From: Nocardia speluncae NBRC 108251 | Lineage (GTDB): Bacteria > Actinomycetota > Actinomycetes > Mycobacteriales > Mycobacteriaceae | Length of the DNA stretch: 64,000 nt | NCBI RefSeq assembly: GCF_001613245.1 | Contig: NZ_BDBZ01000035.1 | Coordinates: 124,001-188,000, forward strand | Direction: 5' to 3' | Part shown: positions 17,471-26,045 of the stretch, in pieces | Numbering within the stretch: the first letter of the stretch is position 1 | Layout of the letters: the number at the start of each line of letters is the position of its first letter | Position numbers and translations under genes: made by a program | The notes under the pieces: generated by a model | What the model saw: the letters and a program-made list of their open reading frames with translations, nothing else | Told to the model about the DNA's origin: nothing | Database searches by the model: none

Positions 17471-18103
17471 TCAGACCAGCCAGGACTTGTTCCGGTAGTA
17501 CTCGGTCTCCTCGTCCTCGACATCCGGGATCAGGGAACCCGGATTCGCTGGTGTAGCGGCGGTGTGCCGCGGCGGAGGTGGTGGCTCGGCCGGTGGTGCC
17601 GGCGGGCGCGGGCCGGGCCGGGTGGTGCCGGGGACGCCCCCCGCCGGATCGCTCCGGATCGGTGCCGGATCGTTCCACGCCGGTGCGGAGTGCGGTTGCG
17701 CCGGGTCGGCGGTGGCCGGCGGCGCCCAGGAGCCAGGATCCGCGGCGGCGGGTGGTTTGGGGAACTTGTCCAGGATGTTCGCACCGATCGGATCGTCGCC
17801 GACGGTTTCGTGCACTGTCGCCGCCACCTGATCCACCAGCCGCTGCCGGGCGCGGTTCAGGCATGACATCACCTCGGCCGACAGCGCGGCAGGATTCTTG
17901 CGCCGGATCTCGGCGCCGAACCGGATATCGGTCGGTATCCCGTTGTTGTCGATCGTGACCTGCACACTCTTATCGGCGGAGATCTCCGTTACCGAAAGCC
18001 GCGCCATTCGGCCCTGGAGCGTCTGGAACCGCTCGGCCTTCTGCTGCATCTCCTCGGCCCACCGAGCCAGGCCGGCCGGCCCGGCAAACGGATCTTCGGA
18101 CAC
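17471..18103 (-). CDS. YbaB/EbfC-like protein with Pro-rich tail
   Basis: 210 residues from GTG 18103, preceded by GGGGGG. Residues 10-100 carry the YbaB/EbfC nucleoid-associated pattern: a coiled helix (ARWAEEMQQKAERFQTLQGRM), strands (VTEISADKSVQVTIDNNG), then AALSAEVMSCLNRARQRLVD. The last 85 residues are Pro/Ala-rich and end in an acidic, aromatic patch (DVEDEETEYYRNKSWLV). YbaB-like genes commonly precede ESX small-protein pairs in Nocardia; whether this one binds DNA or acts in secretion is not known. Confidence 0.75.
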   Translation of the reverse strand: MSEDPFAGPAGLARWAEEMQQKAERFQTLQGRMARLSVTEISADKSVQVTIDNNGIPTDIRFGAEIRRKNPAALSAEVMSCLNRARQRLVDQVAATVHETVGDDPIGANILDKFPKPPAAADPGSWAPPATADPAQPHSAPAWNDPAPIRSDPAGGVPGTTRPGPRPPAPPAEPPPPPRHTAATPANPGSLIPDVEDEETEYYRNKSWLV

Positions 18104-18298
18104 CGAATTCCCCCCTGCGAGTACAGATTCTGTTGCTGCGACCGCGACTGTAGCACGCACTGTGACATCCACGGCCCCAGCCTGTGGAGGGTGCGGAACT
18201 AGACTGTAGTGGGGGCCGGGTGTGCACACCGGGCCTTCAGCAAGCCGGTACGCCGCCGGGTCCGGCCGCGACGTACAGCACAGCGAGGAGGTGGGTCG

Positions 18299-19330
18299 AT
18301 GTCGAGCACCGAGGATCGGCGCTTCGAGGTCCTGCGGGCGATTGTCGCCGACTACGTCGCCACCAAGGAGCCCATAGGGTCGAAGACCCTGGTGGACCGG
18401 CACAATCTGGGTGTTTCCAGTGCGACCGTCCGCAACGATATGGCGGTTCTGGAGGCCGAGGGATATATCGCCCAGCCGCACACCAGTTCGGGCCGGATTC
18501 CCACCGACAAGGGCTATCGGCAGTTCGTGGACCGTATCGCCGATGTGAAACCGTTGTCGGCCGCCGAGCGCAAGGCCATCATGCAGTTCCTGGAATCGGG
18601 GGTGGACCTCGACGATGTGCTGCGGCGCGGAGTCCGGTTGCTGGCCCAGCTCACCCGTCAGGTGGCCGTCGTCCAGTATCCGACGGTATCCGCGTCGACG
18701 GTGCGCCACCTCGAGGTGGTGGCGCTCAATCCGGCGCGGTTGCTGCTCGTGGTGATCACCGACACCGGCCGGGTCGATCAGCGCATCGTGGAGCTCGGCA
18801 CGGTCGTCGACGACGAGGATCTGGCCGCACTGCGCGGGATGCTGGGTGCGGCCATGGACGGTAAACGGCTGGCCGCTGCTTCTGCCGCGGTGGCCGAGCT
18901 ACCGGAGCAGGCGCCGCCGCAGCTGCGGGATGTGCTGATCAAGGTATCGACGGTGCTGGTGGAAACTCTGGTCGAGCATCCCGAGGAGCGTCTCGTGCTC
19001 GGCGGTACCGCCAACCTCACCCGCAACGCCGGTGATTTCGGCCTGCACGGTTCGCTGCGCACCGTGCTGGAAGCACTCGAGGAGCAGGTCGTGGTCCTCA
19101 AACTGCTGGCCGCCGCCCAGCAGCCCGGGATGGTGACGGTGCGGATCGGCGAGGAAACCCAGGTCGAGGAGATGCGCGGAACCTCGGTCGTCACCACCGG
19201 CTACGGTGCCGCGGGCGCGGTCCTGGGCGGTATGGGTGTGCTCGGCCCCACCCGGATGGACTATCCGGGAACTATCGCCTCCGTCGCGGCCGTTGCCCGC
19301 TATATAGGTGAGGTCCTCGCCGAACGGTGA
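18299..19330 (+). CDS. hrcA: Heat-inducible transcription repressor HrcA
   Basis: 343 residues from ATG 18299 with a strong ribosome site (GAGGAGG). It represses chaperone genes by binding CIRCE elements. The N-terminal winged helix (EVLRAIVADYVATKEPIGSKTLV, then VSSATVRNDMAVLE) and the GRIPTDKGYR motif are unmistakable. It is followed by dnaJ, the conserved actinobacterial hrcA-dnaJ2 pair. I see no full CIRCE upstream, only a half-like TAGCAC at 18151. A -10-like TAGACT lies at 18200-18205. Confidence 0.95.
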   Translation: MSSTEDRRFEVLRAIVADYVATKEPIGSKTLVDRHNLGVSSATVRNDMAVLEAEGYIAQPHTSSGRIPTDKGYRQFVDRIADVKPLSAAERKAIMQFLESGVDLDDVLRRGVRLLAQLTRQVAVVQYPTVSASTVRHLEVVALNPARLLLVVITDTGRVDQRIVELGTVVDDEDLAALRGMLGAAMDGKRLAAASAAVAELPEQAPPQLRDVLIKVSTVLVETLVEHPEERLVLGGTANLTRNAGDFGLHGSLRTVLEALEEQVVVLKLLAAAQQPGMVTVRIGEETQVEEMRGTSVVTTGYGAAGAVLGGMGVLGPTRMDYPGTIASVAAVARYIGEVLAER

Positions 19331-19397
19331 GGGTTGTGCCGCGGCGCCGGAACCGCGCCGACAGGCACTGTTACGCTCGGATATTCAGACGGCTAAA

Positions 19398-19418
19398 GTT
19401 GAGTCGACCCGACTTAGA
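19398..19418. promoter_or_regulatory. HAIR-like inverted repeat before dnaJ
   Basis: GTTGAGT-N7-ACTTAGA matches 10 of 14 positions of the HspR-binding HAIR consensus (CTTGAGT-N7-ACTCAAG) with the correct 7-base spacer. It lies in the 180-base gap between hrcA and dnaJ. Weak on the right arm. Confidence 0.25.
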
Positions 19419-19510
19419 TCACGGCCGGGCGGCTACATCCCACAGGAGTCATGCGGCCGGCCGGATGAGGCCGGGGCCGTGGACAGCGACCAAGGACTAA
19501 GAGAACTCAA

Positions 19511-20665
19511 GTGGCACGGGATTACTACGGACTGCTCGGTGTCGGCAAGGACGCCTCCGACCAAGAGCTCAAACGCGCGTACCGGAAGCTGGCTCGCGAA
19601 CTGCATCCCGACGTGAACCCGGACGAGACCGCGCAGGCCCGGTTCAAAGAGGTCTCCGCGGCGTACGAGGTGCTGACGGATCCGGAGAAACGCCGCATCG
19701 TCGATATGGGCGGCGATCCGCTGGACGCGGGCGGCGGGGCCGGTGGTTTCAGCGGCGCCGGATTCGGCGGTCTGGGCGATGTGTTCGAGGCCTTCTTCGG
19801 CGGGATGAGCGGTGGCCCCGGCGGTGCGCGCAAGGCCCGGGGCCGGGTGCAGCCCGGCGCCGATTCGCTGGTGCGTACCCGGCTCAGCCTGGCCGAATGC
19901 GCGGTCGGGGTGACAAAACACCTCACCGTCGATACCGCCATCCTCTGCGATCTCTGTACGGGCGCGGGCACCAACGGCAACTCCAAGCCGGTGCGCTGCG
20001 AAACCTGCGGCGGCGCGGGTGAGGTGCAGTCGGTGCAGCGCTCTTTCCTCGGCCAGGTGCTCACCTCCCGCCCCTGCCCGACCTGCCGCGGCGCCGGGGA
20101 AACCATCCCCGACCCCTGCCACAAATGCGGTGGCGACGGCCGGGTCCGGGCCCGCCGCGAGATCGCGGCACCTGTCCCGGCCGGTGTGGCCAACGGGATG
20201 CGGGTGCGGCTCGCCGCGCAGGGCGAGGTCGGCCCGGGTGGCGGTCACGCCGGTGATCTGTACGTCGAGATCGTCGAGCAGCCGCACGATGTCTTCGTCC
20301 GCGACGGCGACGATCTGCACTGCACCGTCCGGGTCCCCATGGTGGACGCCGCCCTCGGCACCACGGTGGTGATCGACACCATTCTGGACGGGCCCACCGA
20401 GCTCACGATCGCTCCCGGAACTCAGCCGGGCGAGATCTCGGTGCTGCGCGGGCACGGTATGCCGCGGCTGCGGTCCAGCGCGCGCGGCGATCTGATGGCG
20501 CACCTGGATATCGTCGTGCCCGCCAAGCTGGACAGTAAGCAGGCCGATCTGCTGCGTAAGTACAAGGGCCTGCGGAGCCGGGACAAGGCCGAGGTGATGT
20601 CGGCGCAGTCCGAGCACAACAGCGGTCTGTTCGCCCGGTTGCGCGCCTCCTTCAGCGGACGCTGA
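19511..20665 (+). CDS. dnaJ: Chaperone DnaJ (DnaJ2 type)
   Basis: 384 residues from GTG 19511. Co-chaperone that stimulates DnaK ATPase and presents substrates. The J domain is at residues 1-70 (YYGLLGVGKDASDQELKRAYR, with the HPD motif in ELHPDVNPDE), then a Gly-rich linker, then the four zinc-finger repeats (CDLCTGAG, CETCGGAG, CPTCRGAG, CHKCGGDG) and two beta-sandwich domains. This is the DnaJ paralogue coupled to hrcA rather than the one in the dnaK operon. RsmE follows 4 bases after its stop. Confidence 0.95.
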   Translation: MARDYYGLLGVGKDASDQELKRAYRKLARELHPDVNPDETAQARFKEVSAAYEVLTDPEKRRIVDMGGDPLDAGGGAGGFSGAGFGGLGDVFEAFFGGMSGGPGGARKARGRVQPGADSLVRTRLSLAECAVGVTKHLTVDTAILCDLCTGAGTNGNSKPVRCETCGGAGEVQSVQRSFLGQVLTSRPCPTCRGAGETIPDPCHKCGGDGRVRARREIAAPVPAGVANGMRVRLAAQGEVGPGGGHAGDLYVEIVEQPHDVFVRDGDDLHCTVRVPMVDAALGTTVVIDTILDGPTELTIAPGTQPGEISVLRGHGMPRLRSSARGDLMAHLDIVVPAKLDSKQADLLRKYKGLRSRDKAEVMSAQSEHNSGLFARLRASFSGR

Positions 20666-20669
20666 CCCG

Positions 20670-21413
20670 ATGGCCGCCCCGACCGTCTTCTATCTCGACG
20701 AGATCCCGGAGCCGGGCGGCATCGCGGTACTGGACGGCCCGGAGGGCCGGCACGCCGCGACGGTGCGCCGGATCCGGGTCGGGGAGGCGATCAGTCTCTC
20801 CGACGGTCGCGGTGTGGTCGCGGAGACGGAAGTCGTTGCCGCGCAGAAGAATCAGCTCGAACTGCTGGTGTGTGACCGGGGTCGTGCCGAAGCGGCGTCC
20901 CCGGCGGTGACAGTGGTCCAGGCGCTGCCGAAATCCGAGCGTTCGGAACTGGCGGTCGAGTTGATGACAGAGTCCGGTGCCGATGTCGTCATTCCGTGGC
21001 AGGCCGCCCGCTGCGTCTCGAATTGGGAGGCCAAAGCCGACAAGGGTGTGGCGAAATGGCGGGTGGCGGCCCGCGGCGCGGCCCGGCAGTCCCGCCGCGC
21101 CTATATCCCCGAGGTCACCGCCCTGCACCGCACCCCCGAGGTGGTCGCCGCGGTGCGCGCGGCGAAAGCGCAGGGCGCGGTGGTCGCCGCGCTGCACGAA
21201 TCGGGGACCGGTAGTTTCACCGGGCTGCCGTGGGCCGCGGCGCCTGCGGTCATGCTGATCGTGGGCCCGGAGGGTGGCCTCGACGATGCCGAGTTGACGG
21301 CGCTGGCCGCGGCCGGCGCCGATGTGGTGCGGCTGGGGCCCACCGTGCTGCGCACATCCACGGCGGCCGCGGTCGCGCTGGGTGCCCTCGGTGCACTCAC
21401 GGCCCGCTGGTGA
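20670..21413 (+). CDS. rsmE: 16S rRNA (uracil-1498-N3)-methyltransferase RsmE
   Basis: 247 residues from ATG 20670. It methylates U1498 of 16S rRNA in the 30S subunit. The N-terminal PUA-like part and the SPOUT knot are both visible: LPKSERSELAVELMTESGADVVIPWQAARC, and the SAM-binding LIVGPEGGLDDAELTAL with a C-terminal LRTSTAAAVALG. It is co-directional and close to dnaJ, as in mycobacteria. Confidence 0.93.
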   Translation: MAAPTVFYLDEIPEPGGIAVLDGPEGRHAATVRRIRVGEAISLSDGRGVVAETEVVAAQKNQLELLVCDRGRAEAASPAVTVVQALPKSERSELAVELMTESGADVVIPWQAARCVSNWEAKADKGVAKWRVAARGAARQSRRAYIPEVTALHRTPEVVAAVRAAKAQGAVVAALHESGTGSFTGLPWAAAPAVMLIVGPEGGLDDAELTALAAAGADVVRLGPTVLRTSTAAAVALGALGALTARW

Positions 21414-21572
21414 CGTCAGGGGAACTCTGCGTTCGGCCGTTGACCGCCGTAATTCGGGTGGGACCTGTCGGGCCCGGGAGTTAGACTCGGGGCAGCGATA
21501 CCGTTCGCGAGCAGAGCAAACAGTGCGCCTCACCGCGCCTGTCGAGACCGGAAAGCAGGCCATAGCCACTAC

Positions 21573-23744
21573 GTGCGATCACAAGGCGATATCGGCGATC
21601 AGAATCCTTCCGCGGCCGAGAACGGCGCCTCCGGGCCCGCAGGGCGCACTGTCCGTTCCAGTATCGAGCTCGCGCCCGAGTCGGTGTTCCCCTTCCTCGG
21701 TTCGGCCGATGCGAACCTGCGTGAGCTCGAGACTCTGTTGTCCGCCGATATCCATGTCCGCGGCAATCTCGTCACCCTCACCGGCCCGGCCGCCGAGGTG
21801 GCGCTGGCCGAACGTGTCGTCGAGCAGTTGGTGGCGCTGACCGGCCGTAACCGTGCCATCACCCCGGAAGCGGTGCGGCATACCGTCACCATGCTCACCG
21901 ACGGCAGTGCCGAATCGCCGGCCGAGGTGCTGAGCCTGGATATTCTGTCGCGGCGCGGGAAGACCATCCGCCCGAAGACGCTGAACCAGAAACGCTATGT
22001 GGATGCGATCGACGATAACACGATCGTTTTCGGTATCGGCCCGGCCGGTACCGGTAAAACGTATCTGGCGATGGCGAAGGCCGTACAGGCCCTGCAGTCC
22101 AAACAGGTCAATCGCATCATCCTCACCCGCCCGGCCGTCGAAGCCGGTGAACGCCTGGGCTTTCTGCCCGGCACGCTGAACGAGAAGATCGACCCGTATC
22201 TGCGTCCGCTGTACGACGCCCTGCACGACATGATGGACCCGGAAGCCATTCCGAAATTGATGTCTGCAGGAGTTATCGAAGTTGCGCCACTGGCGTATAT
22301 GCGTGGGCGTGCGCAGCCACTGTTCACGAAGGTACTGACGCCGGAGGGCTTCCGGGCGATCGGTGAGTTGCAGGTAGGCGATCTTGTCATCGGGTCGGAC
22401 GGTCGGCCCACGCCTGTGCTCGGCGTGTATCCCCAAGGGCCCAAAGAGATTTATCGCGTCCATACCCAGGACGGCGCCTCGACACTCGCTTCGGCGGACC
22501 ACCTGTGGTCTGTCTACACCCGAGACGACCGGCGCCGGAACAAACCGCCCCGGGTGCTGGAGACCCGGGATATGGTCGGCAACCTGCGGTCAGCGCACTA
22601 CCGTCGTTATGAGCTGCCGTTGCTCAGCGAGCCGGTGTGCTTTCCCACGCAGCCCGTGCCGATGGATGGCTACGCTCTCGGGTTGCTGTTGGGTGATGGA
22701 TGCTTGACAGGCTCCACCACGCCGTCCTTCTCGACCGCAGACCCGGAATTGGCCGACCGGCTTCTGCAAGCGGTGCCAGGTATCGCCCTGCGTCGCACCT
22801 CGAGGGTCGACTACGTGCTGAAACGGGACCGGCAACCCGGTGAATCGGTGACGTTGGAGAATCCGATCACCGGCGCCGCCCGGCAGCTGGACTTGGCGGG
22901 AACTCGTTCGAATACGAAATTCGTGCCCGGTCTGTACCTGTACAACGACGCGTCGGTGCGGCTGGCAGTGCTACAGGGGCTGCTGGATTCCGATGGCGGC
23001 CCGGTGGCTCAGGACGGTCGCACGTGCCGGATCCAGTTCTCCACGGTCTCCGAGCGGCTCCGCGACGATATTGTGTTTCTGGTGCGGTCGCTGGGCGGTG
23101 TCGCGTATACGCGGACGAAGGCGTTCCTAGACCGCAAACCCGGCAGGGCCAATGGGCGTGCAGTCCATTACCGGCATAATTCCCATACCGTCGATATCCG
23201 CCTGCCTGCCGGTATCGAGCCGTTCCGGCTCACTCGGAAGGCTGCGAAATACGCCTCCGGTGGCGGTAGGCCGATGCGCTATATCGACCGGATCGAGCCT
23301 GCGGGTACGGAGGAAGCGGTCTGTATCCAGGTTGCCGCGCAGGATTCGCTGTACGTGACAGAAGACTTCTTGCTGACTCACAACACCCTGAACGATTCGT
23401 TCATCATTCTGGACGAGGCGCAGAATACGACCGCGGAACAGATGAAAATGTTCCTGACGCGGCTCGGGTTCGGGTCGAAGATCGTGGTGACCGGCGATGT
23501 GACGCAGGTGGATCTGCCGCACGGGGCGCGGTCGGGGCTGCGCGCGGCCGGCGAGATCCTCACCCGGATCGACGATATTCATTTCGCCGAACTCACCAGC
23601 AGCGATGTGGTGCGGCACCGGCTGGTGTCCGACATCGTCGACGCCTACGAGAGATTCGAGGCCGAAACGCGGCCGCCGGTCGGGCCGCCGCATATGTCCG
23701 GGAACCGGGCGCAACGGCGGGCGGCGGGCCGCGGGGCGCGGTAG
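21573..23744 (+). CDS. PhoH-family ATPase precursor interrupted by an intein
   Basis: 723 residues from GTG 21573. Without the intein the host protein is 365 residues, close to mycobacterial PhoH. An N-terminal KH-like domain is followed by the P-loop VFGIGPAGTGKTYLAMAKA and, after the intein, Walker B FIILDEAQNTT and VVTGDVTQVDLPHG. The normal extein sequence would read YMRGR-TLNDSFIILDEAQN; the intein lies between Arg and Thr, just before Walker B. The protein therefore cannot work until splicing. PhoH is probably an RNA-related ATPase next to YbeY in rRNA maturation; its exact role is unsettled. Confidence 0.95.
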   Translation: MRSQGDIGDQNPSAAENGASGPAGRTVRSSIELAPESVFPFLGSADANLRELETLLSADIHVRGNLVTLTGPAAEVALAERVVEQLVALTGRNRAITPEAVRHTVTMLTDGSAESPAEVLSLDILSRRGKTIRPKTLNQKRYVDAIDDNTIVFGIGPAGTGKTYLAMAKAVQALQSKQVNRIILTRPAVEAGERLGFLPGTLNEKIDPYLRPLYDALHDMMDPEAIPKLMSAGVIEVAPLAYMRGRAQPLFTKVLTPEGFRAIGELQVGDLVIGSDGRPTPVLGVYPQGPKEIYRVHTQDGASTLASADHLWSVYTRDDRRRNKPPRVLETRDMVGNLRSAHYRRYELPLLSEPVCFPTQPVPMDGYALGLLLGDGCLTGSTTPSFSTADPELADRLLQAVPGIALRRTSRVDYVLKRDRQPGESVTLENPITGAARQLDLAGTRSNTKFVPGLYLYNDASVRLAVLQGLLDSDGGPVAQDGRTCRIQFSTVSERLRDDIVFLVRSLGGVAYTRTKAFLDRKPGRANGRAVHYRHNSHTVDIRLPAGIEPFRLTRKAAKYASGGGRPMRYIDRIEPAGTEEAVCIQVAAQDSLYVTEDFLLTHNTLNDSFIILDEAQNTTAEQMKMFLTRLGFGSKIVVTGDVTQVDLPHGARSGLRAAGEILTRIDDIHFAELTSSDVVRHRLVSDIVDAYERFEAETRPPVGPPHMSGNRAQRRAAGRGAR
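22311..23384 (+). other. Intein with LAGLIDADG endonuclease in PhoH (class 3 features, Ala1)
   Basis: 358 residues between Arg-246 and the Thr that follows. Block A begins with Ala (AQPLFTKVLTPEG) instead of Cys/Ser. Block B is TLASADHLWSVY, with a Trp two residues after the His. Block F has Cys (AVCIQVAAQDSLYV), and block G ends LLTHN before Thr+1. The W, C and T placements fit the class 3 (WCT) mechanism, where a block F cysteine makes the first attack. A homing endonuclease of LAGLIDADG type is present: ALGLLLGDGCL and VLQGLLDSDGG, both with the acidic residue. Confidence 0.9.
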
Positions 23745-23792
23745 TAGCGGTTGCGGGCGGGCGTCGGATGCGGTGCGGCGGGCCGCACCCAT

Positions 23793-23798
23793 TAGGCT
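23793..23798 (+). promoter_or_regulatory. -10 hexamer of leaderless promoter, ybeY
   Basis: TAGGCT, 6 bases (GACCAG) before GTG 23805. Suggests ybeY has its own promoter downstream of phoH. Confidence 0.45.
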
Positions 23799-23804
23799 GA
23801 CCAG

Positions 23805-24374
23805 GTGAGTATCGAGATCGCCAACGAGTCGGGTATGGACGTGCCCGAGGAAGACCTTGTCGGTGTCGCCCGCTTCGTAATCGGCCGGATGGATGTGCAC
23901 TCGGCGGCCGAGCTGTCGATGGTGCTGGTCGATCTCGACACCATGGCCGACCTTCATATGCGCTGGATGGACCTACCGGGGCCCACCGATGTGATGTCGT
24001 TCCCGATGGACGAACTCGAGCCCGGTGGCCGTCCCGACAGTCCGGAACCCGGCCCCTCCATGCTCGGCGATATCGTGCTGTGCCCCGAGTTCGCCCTGGA
24101 CCAGGCCACCAAGGCCGGGCATTCGCTCGATCACGAACTCGCCCTGCTCACGGTGCACGGGGTACTCCATCTGCTCGGTTACGACCATGCCGAACCGGCC
24201 GAGGAGAAGGAGATGTTCACCCTGCAAGCCCAGCTGCTGGAACAGTGGTACGAGGAGTTGCGGGACGAGCAGCGCCGTGCCGAACTGGCGGCGCGCGACG
24301 CCCGGCTGCTGGACAAAACGGGGTTCGTGGCACCGGAAGAGGGCCGATCGCGGCCGGGTGACGCGCACGCGTGA
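23805..24374 (+). CDS. ybeY: Endoribonuclease YbeY
   Basis: 189 residues from GTG 23805. A zinc-dependent RNase acting in 16S rRNA 3' end processing and ribosome quality control. The zinc-binding motif HGVLHLLGYDH and the upstream TDVMSFPMDE strand are conserved. The C-terminal 25 residues are a charged tail longer than usual. Its stop overlaps the CBS-protein start (GTGA), linking them in one operon. Confidence 0.95.
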   Translation: MSIEIANESGMDVPEEDLVGVARFVIGRMDVHSAAELSMVLVDLDTMADLHMRWMDLPGPTDVMSFPMDELEPGGRPDSPEPGPSMLGDIVLCPEFALDQATKAGHSLDHELALLTVHGVLHLLGYDHAEPAEEKEMFTLQAQLLEQWYEELRDEQRRAELAARDARLLDKTGFVAPEEGRSRPGDAHA

Positions 24375-25702
24375 ACGAGATGATCCTCTTACTGCTCGCC
24401 GTGTTGCTCGCTGCGGTGGGCGGGGTATTCGCCGCAGTGGATTCGGCGTTGAACACCTTGTCGGTGGCCCGCCTCGACGATATGGCGCGGGGCGACCGGC
24501 CCGGGGCGGTGCGGTTGAGCCGGATCGTGGACGATCGGCCGCGCTATGTGAACCTCATGGTGCTGTTGCGCATCCTGTGCGAGATCACCGCGACGGTGCT
24601 GCTGGCCGCGGCGCTGACACAGTTCATGGACAGTGTCTGGGCGCTGCTGGTCACCGCCGTGGTGATGGTGCTGGTCTCCTATGTGGTGATCGGGGTCGGC
24701 CCGCGCACCCTGGGCCGCCAGCACGCGTATTCCATCGCCCTCGCCGCGGGGCTGCCGTTGCAGTTCATCGGTGCCCTGCTGGGCCCGTTGAGCCGGCTGC
24801 TGATCTTGCTCGGTAATGCCATCACGCCCGGTAAGGGCTTCCGCAACGGGCCGTTCGCCTCCGAGATCGAACTCCGCGAAGTGGTCGATATGGCGCGCGA
24901 ACGCGGTGTGGTCGCCGACGACGAGCGCCGGATGATCCAGTCGGTATTCGAACTCGGTGACACCACGGCCCGGGCAGTGATGGTGCCGCGCACCGAAATG
25001 GTGTGGATCGAAGCCGATAAATCGGTGGCGCAGGCGATGTCGCTGGCGGTGCGCAGCGGGCATTCCCGGATTCCGGTGATCGGGGAGAACGTCGACGACA
25101 TCCTCGGCGTGGTGTACCTGAAGGATCTGGTGCCCTACGCCGATCGCGGGCGTAGTGTGCGCGTGCGCGAGGTGATGCGCGACGCGGTCTTCATGCCCGA
25201 TTCCAAAGCGCTCGACGATCTGCTCGACGAGATGCAGCGCCGGCGAAACCATATGGCCCTGCTGGTGGACGAATACGGCGGTATCGCCGGGCTGGTGAGC
25301 ATCGAGGATGTGCTCGAGGAAATCGTGGGCGAGATAGCCGACGAGTACGACACCGACGAGACCCCGCCGATCGAAGAGCTGGAACCGGGCCGCTACCGGG
25401 TGTCGGCGCGGCTGCCGGTCGCCGATCTGGGCGAGTTGTTCGGACTGCCGATCGGCGAAGAAGAAGTGGACACCGTCGGCGGTTTGCTCGCGCACGAACT
25501 GGGGCGGGTACCGCTGCCGGGCGCAGAGGTCGTCGCGCACGGGCTGGAGTTACGCGGCGAGGGCGGTGCGGACGCCCGCGGGCGGGTCCGGGTGCACACC
25601 GTGGTGGTGGCTCGGGCGCCGGAGCAGACCACGGAAACCGATGCGGAGCCGGACCGGGACCGACCGTCCGCCCGAAGTGACGAGGGAGCAGGCCATGACT
25701 GA
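24371..25702 (+). CDS. CNNM/CorC-type membrane protein with paired CBS domains
   Basis: 443 residues from GTG 24371. The N-terminal CNNM/DUF21 membrane region has about four hydrophobic segments (ILLLLAVLLAAVGGVFAAVDSAL and others). It is followed by two CBS domains (VMVPRTEMVWIEADKSVAQAM, then LDDLLDEMQRRRNHMALLVDEYGGIAGLVSIEDV) and the CorC_HlyC C-terminal domain (VSARLPVADLGELFGL). The family was named hemolysin C but is implicated in Mg/Co transport. It is the usual neighbour of ybeY and era. Confidence 0.9.
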   Translation: MNEMILLLLAVLLAAVGGVFAAVDSALNTLSVARLDDMARGDRPGAVRLSRIVDDRPRYVNLMVLLRILCEITATVLLAAALTQFMDSVWALLVTAVVMVLVSYVVIGVGPRTLGRQHAYSIALAAGLPLQFIGALLGPLSRLLILLGNAITPGKGFRNGPFASEIELREVVDMARERGVVADDERRMIQSVFELGDTTARAVMVPRTEMVWIEADKSVAQAMSLAVRSGHSRIPVIGENVDDILGVVYLKDLVPYADRGRSVRVREVMRDAVFMPDSKALDDLLDEMQRRRNHMALLVDEYGGIAGLVSIEDVLEEIVGEIADEYDTDETPPIEELEPGRYRVSARLPVADLGELFGLPIGEEEVDTVGGLLAHELGRVPLPGAEVVAHGLELRGEGGADARGRVRVHTVVVARAPEQTTETDAEPDRDRPSARSDEGAGHD

Positions 25703-26045
25703 ACTGGATGCCGAGGACAACAAGCTGCTGGTTTTGGCGCGGGGGGCGCTGGGCCGCGCGGGGGGCGCCGCGGGAGCGGCGATCCGTGATACCGACGGCC
25801 GCACCTATGCCGCCGGCGAGGTGGGATTGCAGGCGTTGCGGCTCACGGCGTTGCAGTCGGCGGTGGCGGCGGCGATCTCCAGCGGTGCGGAGGGTTTCGA
25901 GGCGGCGGTCGTGGTGGGCGGCAAGTTCGCCGACGCGGGGGTTTCGGCGGTGCGTGAGGTGTCCGCGGGCACGCGGATCATTTTCGCCGACACTTCGGGG
26001 GCGGTTTTCGATATCGCCGAGGGTTACGAGGCCACCGATGCCTGA
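25695..26045 (+). CDS. Cytidine-deaminase-like protein lacking the zinc ligands
   Basis: 116 residues from ATG 25695 (GAGGGAG upstream), overlapping the CBS gene by 8 bases and era by 8 bases. The strand/helix order matches the cytidine deaminase fold (AIRDTDGRTYAAGEVGLQALRLTALQSAVAAAIS, here split over two motifs). The HAE and PCxxC signatures are absent: the first position reads GLQALRLTAL and there is no cysteine anywhere in the protein. It is thus probably catalytically dead, as its mycobacterial counterpart before era appears to be. Confidence 0.75.
   Translation: MTELDAEDNKLLVLARGALGRAGGAAGAAIRDTDGRTYAAGEVGLQALRLTALQSAVAAAISSGAEGFEAAVVVGGKFADAGVSAVREVSAGTRIIFADTSGAVFDIAEGYEATDA

Noticed and set aside
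18104..18298. CIRCE element before hrcA
   Set aside because: Only a half-like TAGCAC is present; no GAGTGCTAA partner at 9 bases.
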